11,327 bases of DNA from JABMPO01 sp964539785 (GTDB lineage Bacteria > Fidelibacterota > Marinisomatia > Marinisomatales > TCS56): positions 1 to 11,327 of the forward strand of contig CAZIJQ010000068.1 in assembly GCA_964539785.1 (NCBI GenBank). The letters are read 5' to 3'. Made by a program: the position numbers and the translations under genes. The notes under the pieces are model-generated. The model was not told the origin of the DNA. It was given only the letters and a program-made list of their open reading frames with translations, and did no database searches. Position 1 is the first letter of the stretch; each line of letters starts with the position of its first letter. This document shows, piece after piece, positions 1-7,458 of this stretch.

Positions 1-142
1 AGAACACCGAAATCCTCAATCAACCTAGGAACTATTATAGCCGTTACTGGAAAAAACAATCACAACGGGTCGGATTGACTGTATAAACGAAAGGCTCATG
101 GAATAAAACCGCAAGCCTCTTTAAATAGAAATCGTTTGCTGT
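1..142. other. Intergenic region downstream of the envelope operon
   Basis: No open frame with a credible start or family match is visible here. Reading the minus strand away from the barrel gene, an imperfect inverted repeat (AGGCT near 115-119 with AGCCT near 92-96) could form a weak hairpin, but no run of T follows it, so I do not call a terminator. Further on, a TATAAT box on the minus strand (plus 34-39) could be a -10 element for a gene beyond the window, but no good -35 element is seen at the right distance. Confidence 0.4.
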
Positions 143-3019
143 TTAAAAAGAATAGTTCAGATCAGCCCGCATAATTATGGCGCCATCATTTTCTCCGTCG
201 GACTTGGTGCCGCGATAATCCAGGCTGGTACGCAAGAATAGACTTTCCATGATTCTATAAGAAACCCCGCCGCGGATATTGAATCGACTGAATTCACTGG
301 CTCCGACCCCGGAGGTATAGCCTAAACCACTATTTAATTTCAGACCACCACCAAAGAGGTCATAGCTTGCATTGAGGTTGAATCCGGTTATCCCCTGTTC
401 TTCGGTTGCTGTAGTTCGATTGTTTAATGAAAGAACGAGGGTGGTTTTTAATGGAATTGAATACTGGGTTACCACCGAAATTGTGGTTACGTCAGACACC
501 ATGTTTGACGAAGTGAATGTGGTATCTAAAAAAGTTGTGTCGTTGAAGGTGTCTACCAAATAAGGTGCACTTCCGGGTTCGTAGCGGTCACCAATTTGGT
601 CGGCTTTTTCCAGCCGACTAAAGTTTAGCATCAGGTTATGAGACATATCCAGGAAATTAACCCGGTAATTAACACCAAACGTGACGTTAGGGGTATTCTC
701 ATCTAGCCGCCGATCCTGTAAATGGTAGCCGGTTAAATCTCTGGTAGTATCGGAGCCCATCACAACATAGACCGAATCGTATCCAGTGGTATCCTGGTAT
801 ACCAAGTCGTTAAAACGAGACTTTGAACTGAGTTTGAAATTAAATGTTGGATAATCGGCGCCCGGATAAACACCCACGTTCAGGGTCATGGTTTCGGTTG
901 TCATTTTATTTGACACAATTCGCGTGGTTGCGTTATCCTGGTGACGGTAGGTTGCCCCGACAAATAATTTGTTCTGGAGTAATTTAACTCGATCAGACAC
1001 GATAAATTCTCTTGTGTCACTCTGTAAATAGGGATTTCCCAATGAATTGAAATTGGGGCCCACACGATTGTATTCCAACGTCACTCGATTATTATAATAA
1101 TTTGCCATTATTTTGTAATTATAGGCCAGTGAAGGCATTCGAGCAATCGCCCTAAAGAGGTGGTCGGCCAATTGAGTTGAGTCAATATCGATTGGTACCA
1201 GTGGTATCATATTCTGACTGATAGTAAAATATTTCTCATAATCTGCCGGGTCGATTGGTATTTTATCCAGGTCAATTCCCTGATCTACTATTTTACCATC
1301 GGCATCGTAGGTCCGCATGACAAATCCATCGGTACTGTCGTCCAGGAGAATGTCGATATCAGCTTTGGAGATGGCTCCATCCCAGATATCGGTATTCAAC
1401 ATACTGAACGCCCAACCGGCCTCAAAACTCAGGCGACGATCGCGGGTATTTATCTTTATATCTGATCCGATAACAATATTGTCCTGTGGGCGGTCACCAC
1501 CCCAGTTTTTATCATCAGGCTTGACAACTTCCAGCAACAACCCTGTCTGTGAAGAGCCAAGTCCCACAAATTCGTCATAGGTATAGATACCACCAGGCAT
1601 GTGTGCGAACAGGGAGTCGGTCAAGTAATGGGTGGAATAGGTGGTATCATCAACAGTAATCCGGGCATCAGCAATAGTTTTCATTACTGAAGATATATCA
1701 TCCTTTGCCTTCAGATAATTGAATCCCATCTGGAATATTTTCCCACGACCAAAACTGATGCGACTACTGAAAATATCCTGCTTGAAGGTATAGCCTTTTC
1801 GATCTAACAAGTAGGAAAAACTGGTGCCGGTCGAATCGTTTACTTCAACGACATTATAATTATAGGCCATGTCCGGGTCGAGTCTGCCCTGGACTTCACG
1901 CAACAGTTCACCCTTTACCACCTGTAATTTTAATATACCCCATTTCAGGTCAGCGTTAAAACCACGAATGCGTTTCCCGTCTACCGTGTACTTGGATAGC
2001 CGGGAACTAAAATCACCAAAGTTTAGAGCTATATTTTTACCAACATTAAAACTCAAACCGAAACGGTTCTTGGGCTGCTTGTAAATATCTTCATCGGATG
2101 TGATTTTAAGATCGGTTTTGAATTTCAACCAGCGCCAGTCACCCGTAAAGGAGACTTTAGTTTTGAAAATATCAAGATAATTGCCCTCACCCTGAGGATC
2201 TCGGGAATAGCTACCATTGATTTTTCCGCGATAAGAAAATTCGCGTTCAATGACTTCCCGGGTTTTTTTAACCACTGTAAAAGACCAACTGCGGCCTGGT
2301 AAAGGATCGCCGGACTGACTATTTAGCTCAATCTGGACAAGATGCTTACCCGGTGTCATTGAATAGGGTGCATAAGCAACAAAATCCGCGCTGATCTCAG
2401 ACGAACCGGTAACATCACGATTGTCAACCAACATCTTGATGGAGGCCGGGTCGACAGCTTCAACATTAAATAATGATGCTGCTATATAAATATCGTCATA
2501 TGGTACCATCGATCCGGGATCAGGGCTGAAAATCAATATGTCTTCCCCTTCCACGAATCGTCGTCCGCCGACCATCTGCGGCCCACCGCCGCCAGTAACC
2601 GAAGCAGTGCTCGACCCAGAAAGATTGATCTGAAAGGGGGCAGTTTCCGCATCAATTTGCGGCAGCGTTATTATTGAACCGTCCGCCAGTGTAGCCGCGA
2701 TAAAATACTCCAGTTCCGGTGTCTCCAGATTGCTTTGTGAGATTTCTCCCCGCCACATATCATCATATAGGTCCATATATTGTTCAACATAACCAACATC
2801 GCCGGTGGGACGGAAAAGCAAACGCACATTTTCAATGTTTGAATTACCTTCCACCATGGCATAGATGATCAGCGGCTCGGTCGGCGAGTGTTGGTAAATC
2901 GGTTGATGCACTATTGCTCCTGATTCCAAAGCCGATACAGTGCAGATACCGGCGGTTATCAGTATCAAACCGATTAATGTTAACTGTCTGAATTTGCTTG
3001 AACTGTATTGTGGTGACAT
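143..3019 (-). CDS. Ig-like domain protein with probable outer-membrane beta-barrel
   Basis: This is a 958-residue exported protein, not recognised as a named family. A signal peptide (hydrophobic LTLIGLILITAG, cleavage near residue 30) is followed by an Ig-like domain (about 34-134), a Gly-rich linker (about 140-154) and a second Ig-like domain (about 157-251, with DPASIKMLVDNRDVT and a final SWSFTV). The remaining 700 residues alternate polar and aromatic/hydrophobic residues and end in NYSF. A terminal Phe after such a region is typical of outer-membrane barrels. A start codon also exists at 3052, two bases after the upstream stop, but the ATG at 3019 has AGGAG (3024-3028) five bases upstream and puts the signal peptide near the N-terminus, so it is preferred. 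It is the last gene of a three-gene operon. Inference: a surface-exposed or pore-forming partner of the two secreted proteins encoded upstream. The barrel call rests on composition and the C-terminus, not on a family match. Confidence 0.7.
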   Translation of the reverse strand: MSPQYSSSKFRQLTLIGLILITAGICTVSALESGAIVHQPIYQHSPTEPLIIYAMVEGNSNIENVRLLFRPTGDVGYVEQYMDLYDDMWRGEISQSNLETPELEYFIAATLADGSIITLPQIDAETAPFQINLSGSSTASVTGGGGPQMVGGRRFVEGEDILIFSPDPGSMVPYDDIYIAASLFNVEAVDPASIKMLVDNRDVTGSSEISADFVAYAPYSMTPGKHLVQIELNSQSGDPLPGRSWSFTVVKKTREVIEREFSYRGKINGSYSRDPQGEGNYLDIFKTKVSFTGDWRWLKFKTDLKITSDEDIYKQPKNRFGLSFNVGKNIALNFGDFSSRLSKYTVDGKRIRGFNADLKWGILKLQVVKGELLREVQGRLDPDMAYNYNVVEVNDSTGTSFSYLLDRKGYTFKQDIFSSRISFGRGKIFQMGFNYLKAKDDISSVMKTIADARITVDDTTYSTHYLTDSLFAHMPGGIYTYDEFVGLGSSQTGLLLEVVKPDDKNWGGDRPQDNIVIGSDIKINTRDRRLSFEAGWAFSMLNTDIWDGAISKADIDILLDDSTDGFVMRTYDADGKIVDQGIDLDKIPIDPADYEKYFTISQNMIPLVPIDIDSTQLADHLFRAIARMPSLAYNYKIMANYYNNRVTLEYNRVGPNFNSLGNPYLQSDTREFIVSDRVKLLQNKLFVGATYRHQDNATTRIVSNKMTTETMTLNVGVYPGADYPTFNFKLSSKSRFNDLVYQDTTGYDSVYVVMGSDTTRDLTGYHLQDRRLDENTPNVTFGVNYRVNFLDMSHNLMLNFSRLEKADQIGDRYEPGSAPYLVDTFNDTTFLDTTFTSSNMVSDVTTISVVTQYSIPLKTTLVLSLNNRTTATEEQGITGFNLNASYDLFGGGLKLNSGLGYTSGVGASEFSRFNIRGGVSYRIMESLFLRTSLDYRGTKSDGENDGAIIMRADLNYSF

Positions 3020-3023
3020 GGCA

Positions 3024-3028
3024 CTCCT
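3024..3028 (-). promoter_or_regulatory. Ribosome binding site deciding the barrel-protein start
   Basis: AGGAG on the minus strand lies five bases before the ATG at 3019. The alternative ATG at 3052 sits inside the stop region of the preceding gene without its own good Shine-Dalgarno sequence. Using 3019 removes 11 residues (MSATKHIYRSA) and leaves a normal signal peptide. Confidence 0.6.
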
Positions 3029-3054
3029 GTAAATATGCTTGGTCGCTGACATAA

Positions 3055-5154
3055 TCAGTAGGTGATAATTAGTTCTTTTTTATTGCCGCGGCTATCTTCC
3101 AGCTCAAATCGTAATTCGTGTTCAACTGATTCTTGCAGGGTGATGCGTTTAGCAACAAGGTTTCCGGTACCCAGTTCCAGGCGACAGCATTCAATTGCTA
3201 CGATGTAATCTACCTGTATATCGCTCTGCTCATATTCGGTATCTGAGTCAACCTTTACCACACCGGTAAGTACAGATTCATCAATGTTACCCTGCATAAC
3301 AGATTCGACATTGATCTCAAACTGATTGTTGGACAGTTCGCTGGTAATCTTACCTTCCACCACAATCAACTCAACAATAATTATAGAAGCTAATACATCC
3401 TGGCTGGAAGCGACTACTCCCTCAACTGTTACTCGCGCACCAGGAAGGACTTCGCAATCGCCGGCAGCAAAATTGTCCGGCACAATAATATTGCCTGTGA
3501 GGGCGCTAATATCCGCATCGCCATCAATCAACAACATATCACCCAGCGTAAATTGATTGCTAATTATGGGGGCTTGGACAGTACCGGAAAGTGTTACCGG
3601 AACCATTTCTTCTTCTGTAGAACAGGCTTCCATAATTGAGGCAATGATGTTCTGGGAAGAGGGATCATAGACTCCGACTATGAAAACCTCGGTGCCAGTT
3701 TCTACCGTGCACTCGTCGGTTATGGTGCTGTCGGTAACCATGATTATTCCAGATAGGTTGGCAACTGCCACATCACCATCCTCTACTGTAATATCAGCAA
3801 TAGTAAATTGATTATTTTCTATGGAAGATTGCGCGATTCCGCTAACGGTTACACCGATCTGGTCTTCGGCAATCTGAACTGCTGAAACTGATAGGGAAAG
3901 GATAGCCTGGGTCGAGTCACTATAAACACCAGTCACAACGACACTTAATCCGGAATCTACCACTGCGCCGGTGAATTCTGTGTTGGCTGTAGTAAGGATG
4001 GCGCCGGACAGGGCTGAAGTTTCGATGTCGCCGCTTACAACCGAAATTTCACCAATTTCAAATTGATTGTTAGTAATTGCCGATAGGGCCGTACCGGAAA
4101 CGGTTACAATATTGATTTGAACTGCCGCTGCTGTAACCGACACGGTTGTAGCGCTGATAACACCGGTTTCTTCATTATAGTATCCGGTTACAACAACTGC
4201 GGCGCCCACTTCAATTTCGGCGCCTTCGGTAACGGTATTATCTGTAATGGCGACAATACCCGGCGGTGTTTCAACCTCACCCTGGACAACCGACACCTCG
4301 CCGATTCCGAACTGGCCCGTCGAAACAGCGCTGGTAACCACCCCTTCTATTTGCAGTGGCGTTGCAACTTCCACCAAGGTCGCCACCGTGCTTCCGGTCA
4401 TTGAATCAAAGGCACCTCGGACTGTTACCTGAACACCGACTGCTATGGCGCCACCCTCAAAAACAGTGCCGTCGGATATGGTTATGGCCCCGGTAATGCT
4501 ATTAATATCCACCGAACCTTCGATCAGTTGAATCTGACTGAGGGTAAACTGGTCGCCCGATATTTCCCCGGCAGCCCGGCCTGAAATTTTAATGGTCTCT
4601 AAAATGTTCAGCTGACCATCGGGTGTAGATTCAATAATAGTACCGACCGGAACAATTATTACCTCCCCGGTTTCGCTATTTACCAGCTCAATGGTGCCGC
4701 TATTACTGATAATAATGTCACCGGCATCGGTGGTTGAGATTATCCAGAACTCCGTTCCTTTTACAGATGCAACTGACGTTGGTGTTTCGATAACAAAAGC
4801 ACCTTTACGTTGTTCAGCCACTGATACTTTCAGGACACCGAAGTCCATGTTTACCCGCTTGGAGATACCGCTACGGCCCCGGGAGCCGCTGATTGTCACC
4901 CTGGTATCACCTTTTAGTTTCAACTGGGATTTATCATCGAGGAAAAGTATCAATGCGCTCCCGTCTTTGCCGGTAAGTACAAGATCACTGTTAAATAAAA
5001 AACTACCCTTCTTCAGTTCGCTGATTTGCTCTTCTGCCGCCCGTTTAATTTCTACAGCACCTTGTTTTCTGGTTGCCACGGCAATTTTATCGGCTGAAAA
5101 ACCGGTGGAGAGTAAACCAGCCAGGCAAAGTAATCTGATAGTTGTTTTAAACAT
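3055..5154 (-). CDS. Secreted FecR-domain protein with six DUF5666-like repeats
   Basis: This 699-residue protein has a signal peptide (cleavage near residue 21, after FSA). A FecR domain follows (about 22-175), with its core GVLKVSV...FVIETPTSVASVKGTEFWI at 106-138. Residues 188-675 are six tandem repeats of 73-79 residues, starting near 188, 268, 350, 435, 520 and 597. They share the pattern [IVL]xG-x(6-8)-[NGD]QFxI, a GDVD/GDIE-like turn and a final [VI]xVxG...A strand. They resemble DUF5666, a small beta-barrel family. A short charged tail ends in LIITY. Classical FecR proteins are membrane-anchored anti-sigma regulators. This one has no transmembrane helix apart from the signal peptide and no sigma gene beside it, so it is more likely a structural or ligand-binding periplasmic or surface protein. 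Its ATG shares one base with the stop of the preceding gene and has GGAGG seven bases upstream, implying coupled translation. Confidence 0.85.
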   Translation of the reverse strand: MFKTTIRLLCLAGLLSTGFSADKIAVATRKQGAVEIKRAAEEQISELKKGSFLFNSDLVLTGKDGSALILFLDDKSQLKLKGDTRVTISGSRGRSGISKRVNMDFGVLKVSVAEQRKGAFVIETPTSVASVKGTEFWIISTTDAGDIIISNSGTIELVNSETGEVIIVPVGTIIESTPDGQLNILETIKISGRAAGEISGDQFTLSQIQLIEGSVDINSITGAITISDGTVFEGGAIAVGVQVTVRGAFDSMTGSTVATLVEVATPLQIEGVVTSAVSTGQFGIGEVSVVQGEVETPPGIVAITDNTVTEGAEIEVGAAVVVTGYYNEETGVISATTVSVTAAAVQINIVTVSGTALSAITNNQFEIGEISVVSGDIETSALSGAILTTANTEFTGAVVDSGLSVVVTGVYSDSTQAILSLSVSAVQIAEDQIGVTVSGIAQSSIENNQFTIADITVEDGDVAVANLSGIIMVTDSTITDECTVETGTEVFIVGVYDPSSQNIIASIMEACSTEEEMVPVTLSGTVQAPIISNQFTLGDMLLIDGDADISALTGNIIVPDNFAAGDCEVLPGARVTVEGVVASSQDVLASIIIVELIVVEGKITSELSNNQFEINVESVMQGNIDESVLTGVVKVDSDTEYEQSDIQVDYIVAIECCRLELGTGNLVAKRITLQESVEHELRFELEDSRGNKKELIITY

Positions 5155-6365
5155 TATTGAACCTCCGTATTGATTACGGACTGTTCGCCCTGGATAAATT
5201 CATCTTTAAGTTCGGTTATCCGATACCACTCCGCCTCACCTCGATCAATGCCATCCAATTTATAGGCTCCCGAAGAAGTATAGCCGGTCAGTGGGCCGCA
5301 AGGGGTAAATAAAGCGTTGTAAACATCTTCATTTATGATGCCCTTGATGTCTTCCAGGTATTGATTATAGTCCTCTGCTACCTTAAATACAAAAATTGGG
5401 CTTTCAGTTGGTTCAATCCCTTCTGTCGTTGATATTCGTCTTTGCACCTGATAAGCATAAATGCCACCGGCAACTAATTCTATTGCACCGGTGGGCGGAT
5501 ACATTACACTCAATTGATTGCCGATGTAATACCATTCATCAGCCTGATCGATGGGCAAAGTTGTGACGTCATCAATGGCATCTTCAACGGAAGCATGGTC
5601 TTCGCAGCGGAACTCGGCCACGCGGATATAAAATCCGCATTCCAAACAATTATTCATAACCGCATCGCCCAGTAAATCGGACTCCCAATTGAACACCGGG
5701 AAAGTTGTGTAGGCCAGGTTATTCAACAGATCATCCCAAGGGCCACCAGGATTTCCATCTGCCAGTGATAGCGAAACCGGGGTTCTGATAGATAATACCC
5801 GGTCACAATCCGGGCAACTCACAGGAATGTCAATGCCATCGTGTGTAGCAGTAATGCCCAAACTGAAACGATAAACGCCATCCGGTAACTGCGCTGAGGT
5901 AACAATCGTACTGAATTTATCCATCAAATCATCAGTCTCCAGAGTACGGTCACTATCGATTCCTACTTTCAGCGGAACAGAATTACCGTATATATCACTT
6001 ATTTCCAGGGCATCGATAGTGAATTCCCGGTTATCTAAATGAATTGGGGCATACATCTCAAAAGCCTCTTTGGTATACAAATAGGCAATTGTCTCCTCGT
6101 TTTCGAAACCAAGCGCCGGTGATTCAATAGAAATCTCGAAAGTAACATCTACCAAAACGGGCGGGTCGTAGAGATTTCCGTCCTTGGGACAGTCGTCACA
6201 ACTTAATTCATATGAAAAAAACTGAAAGTCAGTGGCGCCGGTTTCAATATCAATTGAACTGATATAATAGGTAACCAGATCACTGAATTGTCCTTCGACT
6301 TTTAATGTTTGGCTACAGATTGGTGTAGTTATTAATAATGCTAAAAGGATTGAAATATTTTTCAT
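5154..6365 (-). CDS. Secreted protein with three CxxC motifs, function unknown
   Basis: This is a 403-residue protein I do not recognise. It has a signal peptide (MKNISILLALLITTPICS, cleavage probably before Q19). The mature part looks like a mainly beta, extracellular-type protein. Three CxxC motifs rich in acidic neighbours, CDDC (56-59), CPDC (184-187) and CLEC (240-243), plus Cys254 and Cys356, give eight cysteines after the signal peptide, which could form disulfides or bind metal. The segment around FPVFNWESDLLG (222-233), followed by a YIRVAEF strand, resembles the start of an Ig-like module. A GTG at 6377 is also in frame, but the ATG at 6365 has GGGAG (6371-6375) five bases upstream and begins the signal peptide directly, so it is chosen. 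It is the first gene of the operon and ends in TAATG, overlapping the FecR gene by one base. Inference: an envelope protein acting with the FecR and barrel proteins. Confidence 0.75.
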   Translation of the reverse strand: MKNISILLALLITTPICSQTLKVEGQFSDLVTYYISSIDIETGATDFQFFSYELSCDDCPKDGNLYDPPVLVDVTFEISIESPALGFENEETIAYLYTKEAFEMYAPIHLDNREFTIDALEISDIYGNSVPLKVGIDSDRTLETDDLMDKFSTIVTSAQLPDGVYRFSLGITATHDGIDIPVSCPDCDRVLSIRTPVSLSLADGNPGGPWDDLLNNLAYTTFPVFNWESDLLGDAVMNNCLECGFYIRVAEFRCEDHASVEDAIDDVTTLPIDQADEWYYIGNQLSVMYPPTGAIELVAGGIYAYQVQRRISTTEGIEPTESPIFVFKVAEDYNQYLEDIKGIINEDVYNALFTPCGPLTGYTSSGAYKLDGIDRGEAEWYRITELKDEFIQGEQSVINTEVQ

Positions 6366-6461
6366 TATCGCTCCCACGACTTCAAGGCAGTTTACGCATA
6401 TTCAGCATGAAATATACAGAAGGTAACAAAACTACTGATTAAATAAAAGCGTTAAGAACAC

Positions 6462-6490
6462 ATTATATAATACTTTGTGATTTAAAACAC
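6462..6490 (-). promoter_or_regulatory. Possible promoter of the three-gene envelope operon
   Basis: A perfect TATAAT (plus 6462-6467, read on the minus strand) lies about 100 bases before the first start codon, between it and the upstream terminator. The hexamer 17 bases further up is GTGTTT, a poor -35. Position and -10 match support it; the weak -35 keeps confidence low. Confidence 0.3.
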
Positions 6491-6493
6491 TAT

Positions 6494-6527
6494 AAAAAAA
6501 CCAGGGAACCACAGCCCCCTGGTTTTT
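6494..6527. terminator. Bidirectional intrinsic terminator after ssb
   Basis: An 11-bp perfect stem, AAAAACCAGGG (6496-6506) with CCCTGGTTTTT (6517-6527), encloses a 10-base loop. Seven A on the left give a U-tract for minus-strand transcripts, and five T on the right give one for plus-strand transcripts. It separates ssb from the envelope operon; the relevant direction here is minus, ending the ssb transcript. Confidence 0.8.
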
Positions 6528-6550
6528 AGCAGATATTTATCCAATTTTAC

Positions 6551-6581
6551 TTTTCACCCCAAGGGGCGGGGAATTTCACCC
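6551..6581. repeat. GC-rich box flanked by TTTCACCC direct repeats
   Basis: TTTCACCC occurs at 6552-6559 and again at 6574-6581 in the same orientation, enclosing a G-rich core with a small CCCCAAGGGG palindrome (6557-6566). It lies between the 33-bp palindrome and the terminator. It may be a degenerate copy of a dispersed palindromic repeat; nothing functional can be shown from one copy. Confidence 0.3.
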
Positions 6582-6588
6582 ATAGTAA

Positions 6589-6621
6589 AACCTTGCGAAA
6601 GTTTGAAACTTTCGCAAGGTT
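6589..6621. repeat. Perfect 33-bp palindrome downstream of ssb
   Basis: AACCTTGCGAAAGTTT (6589-6604) is followed by one G and then its exact reverse complement (6606-6621). It begins 14 bases after the ssb stop codon. On the minus strand it is followed by TTTT, so it could also act as a first, weaker terminator. Perfect 16-bp arms with almost no loop are longer than a usual terminator stem and resemble a dispersed REP-like repeat. Confidence 0.75.
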
Positions 6622-6635
6622 AATTGGAATTAATT

Positions 6636-7037
6636 CTAAAAAGGCAGATCGTCATCATCTTCTGTAACAGGTGCTTCGTTTCCGGAAGAACCGCCCCCGC
6701 CTTTACGACCGAGCATTGTAAAATTGTCTGCGACAACTTCGGTGGTATAACGTTTAATACCATCTTTATCCTCCCAGTTACGGGTTCGCAACCGCCCTTC
6801 CACATAAATCAACTGACCTTTTGATAAATATTCCTTGGCTGTCTCAGCCTGCTTACCAAACATTACACAACGATGCCATTCTGTGTGTTCTTCATTTTCA
6901 CCATCGGCTTTTCGCCAAGACTCATTGGTGGCCATGGTAAAATTGGTTACCGCGCTACCCGAAGGCGTGTAACGGCTCTCTGGTGCACCACCGAGATGAC
7001 CAACTAGGACTACTTTATTTATACTACCTTTTTGCAT
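6636..7037 (-). CDS. ssb: Single-stranded DNA-binding protein
   Basis: A 133-residue SSB, which coats single-stranded DNA as a tetramer during replication, repair and recombination. The OB-fold occupies about residues 5-110: the N-terminal INKVVLVGHLGGAPE strand, the TEWHRCVMFGKQAE motif and the QLIYVEGRLRTRNWEDKDG segment are characteristic. A short Gly/Ser linker (about 112-119) follows, then the acidic tip DDDDLPF, which recruits partner proteins. The linker is short compared with the 178-residue E. coli protein but usual for many bacteria. AAGGAG (7044-7049) lies six bases before the ATG. In many bacteria ssb sits between rpsF and rpsR; here it stands alone, with its own promoter and terminator, which suggests a separately regulated copy or a different local organisation. 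Confidence 0.97.
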   Translation of the reverse strand: MQKGSINKVVLVGHLGGAPESRYTPSGSAVTNFTMATNESWRKADGENEEHTEWHRCVMFGKQAETAKEYLSKGQLIYVEGRLRTRNWEDKDGIKRYTTEVVADNFTMLGRKGGGGSSGNEAPVTEDDDDLPF

Positions 7038-7090
7038 GATGATCTCCTTTATTCGATTTACATATTATAACATAGTGTAGGTTCGGACGG

Positions 7091-7120
7091 ATTGTACATC
7101 GTAATCAGCTCTACTGTCAA
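7091..7120 (-). promoter_or_regulatory. Probable sigma70-type promoter of ssb
   Basis: On the minus strand, a perfect TTGACA (plus 7115-7120) and TACAAT (plus 7091-7096) are separated by 18 bases. Transcription would start near 7085, giving a leader of about 47 bases before the ssb ATG. A second perfect TATAAT (plus 7064-7069) lies closer to the gene but lacks a good -35. Confidence 0.65.
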
Positions 7121-7335
7121 GCGCTTTATGCTCCCCGGGCATGTGTCTGTAATCTTCTGCGAAAGCGGGTGGTGCCCCGCGGGTAAACCGGTTCTGAACA
7201 GACTACCCTGGTAGCCGAGTGTATCAGGGAGTTGAATGTACCGTGGTTCCATCCATTTACCAGGCTCCGTCCCGAAGATCGGGACTACGCCGCGGTTATC
7301 CGCCACAGCTTTGGAGTACCCTCACGCTGAAGGTG
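7121..7335. other. GC-rich intergenic stretch, candidate structured RNA
   Basis: This stretch is clearly more GC-rich than the sequence on either side and has no convincing gene. It contains mutually compatible inverted repeats: GTCTGT (7145-7150) with ACAGAC (7198-7203), enclosing GCGGG/CCCGC (7165-7169, 7176-7180); CCTGGTA (7207-7213) with TACCAGG (7258-7264); GTCCCGA/TCGGGAC (7269-7285, loop AGA); GCGG-TTAT-CCGC (7292-7303); and ACCCTCA/TGAAGGT with wobble pairing (7318-7334). GCTCC (7130-7134) with GGAGT (7313-7317) could close the whole. Size (about 190 bases) and closing stem would suit a stable RNA such as 6S, but I do not recognise its conserved bases. Strand and identity are undetermined. 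An 82-codon frame starting with GTG crosses it and is rejected as a gene. Confidence 0.3.
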
Positions 7336-7371
7336 AATAAAAAAACAGGGGCGCCAAAGGACGCCCCTGCT
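7328..7371. repeat. Left copy of a 44-bp direct repeat flanking the DUF559 cassette
   Basis: Matches 8147-8189 in the same orientation at 40 of 44 aligned positions, with three substitutions and one missing A in the A-tract. The repeat covers a whole terminator hairpin, its A-tract and about ten bases beyond (TGAAGG...), so the similarity is wider than two independent terminators would need. Confidence 0.7.
7339..7369 (-). terminator. Intrinsic terminator after the DUF559 cassette
   Basis: CAGGGGCG (7346-7353) pairs with CGCCCCTG (7362-7369) around an 8-base loop. Seven A (7339-7345) give the U-tract on the minus strand. It would stop transcripts coming from the DUF559 gene about 200 bases earlier. 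No T-run follows on the plus strand. Confidence 0.85.
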
Positions 7372-7458
7372 CCTGGCTTCTGCACGGAAACACCAAGCCT
7401 GTCCACAGCGTATCATTTTATTAAATAACACTTTTATCAGGCACCATTTTATTTCATT

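Noticed and set aside
143..3019. Barrel protein as a TonB-dependent receptor or usher
   Set aside because: No plug domain, TonB box or carboxypeptidase-like start is visible; the N-terminal part is Ig-like instead.
3055..5154. FecR protein as an anti-sigma regulator of iron uptake
   Set aside because: There is no transmembrane helix, no cytoplasmic N-terminal domain, no ECF sigma factor and no TonB-dependent receptor with plug domain in the window.
4691..5173. Plus-strand 160-codon frame opposite the FecR gene
   Set aside because: It lies antisense to a well-supported gene with signal peptide and FecR domain, and its translation has no family features.
7058..7306. Minus-strand 82-codon frame starting with GTG, upstream of ssb
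   Set aside because: It lacks a ribosome binding site, runs through the ssb promoter and the hairpin-rich block, and has no recognisable domain or signal.
7121..7335. tRNA, tmRNA, SRP RNA or RNase P RNA in the GC-rich block
   Set aside because: No T-loop with paired stem, no CCA end or tag frame, no GGAAGGAAGC-type SRP motif and no GAGGAAAGUCC of RNase P could be found on either strand.
7370..7440. Resemblance of GAAGCCAGGAGCAGGGG (minus strand) to the B12 box of cobalamin riboswitches
   Set aside because: The other conserved parts of the cobalamin riboswitch are missing upstream, and the second half of the match is simply the terminator stem.
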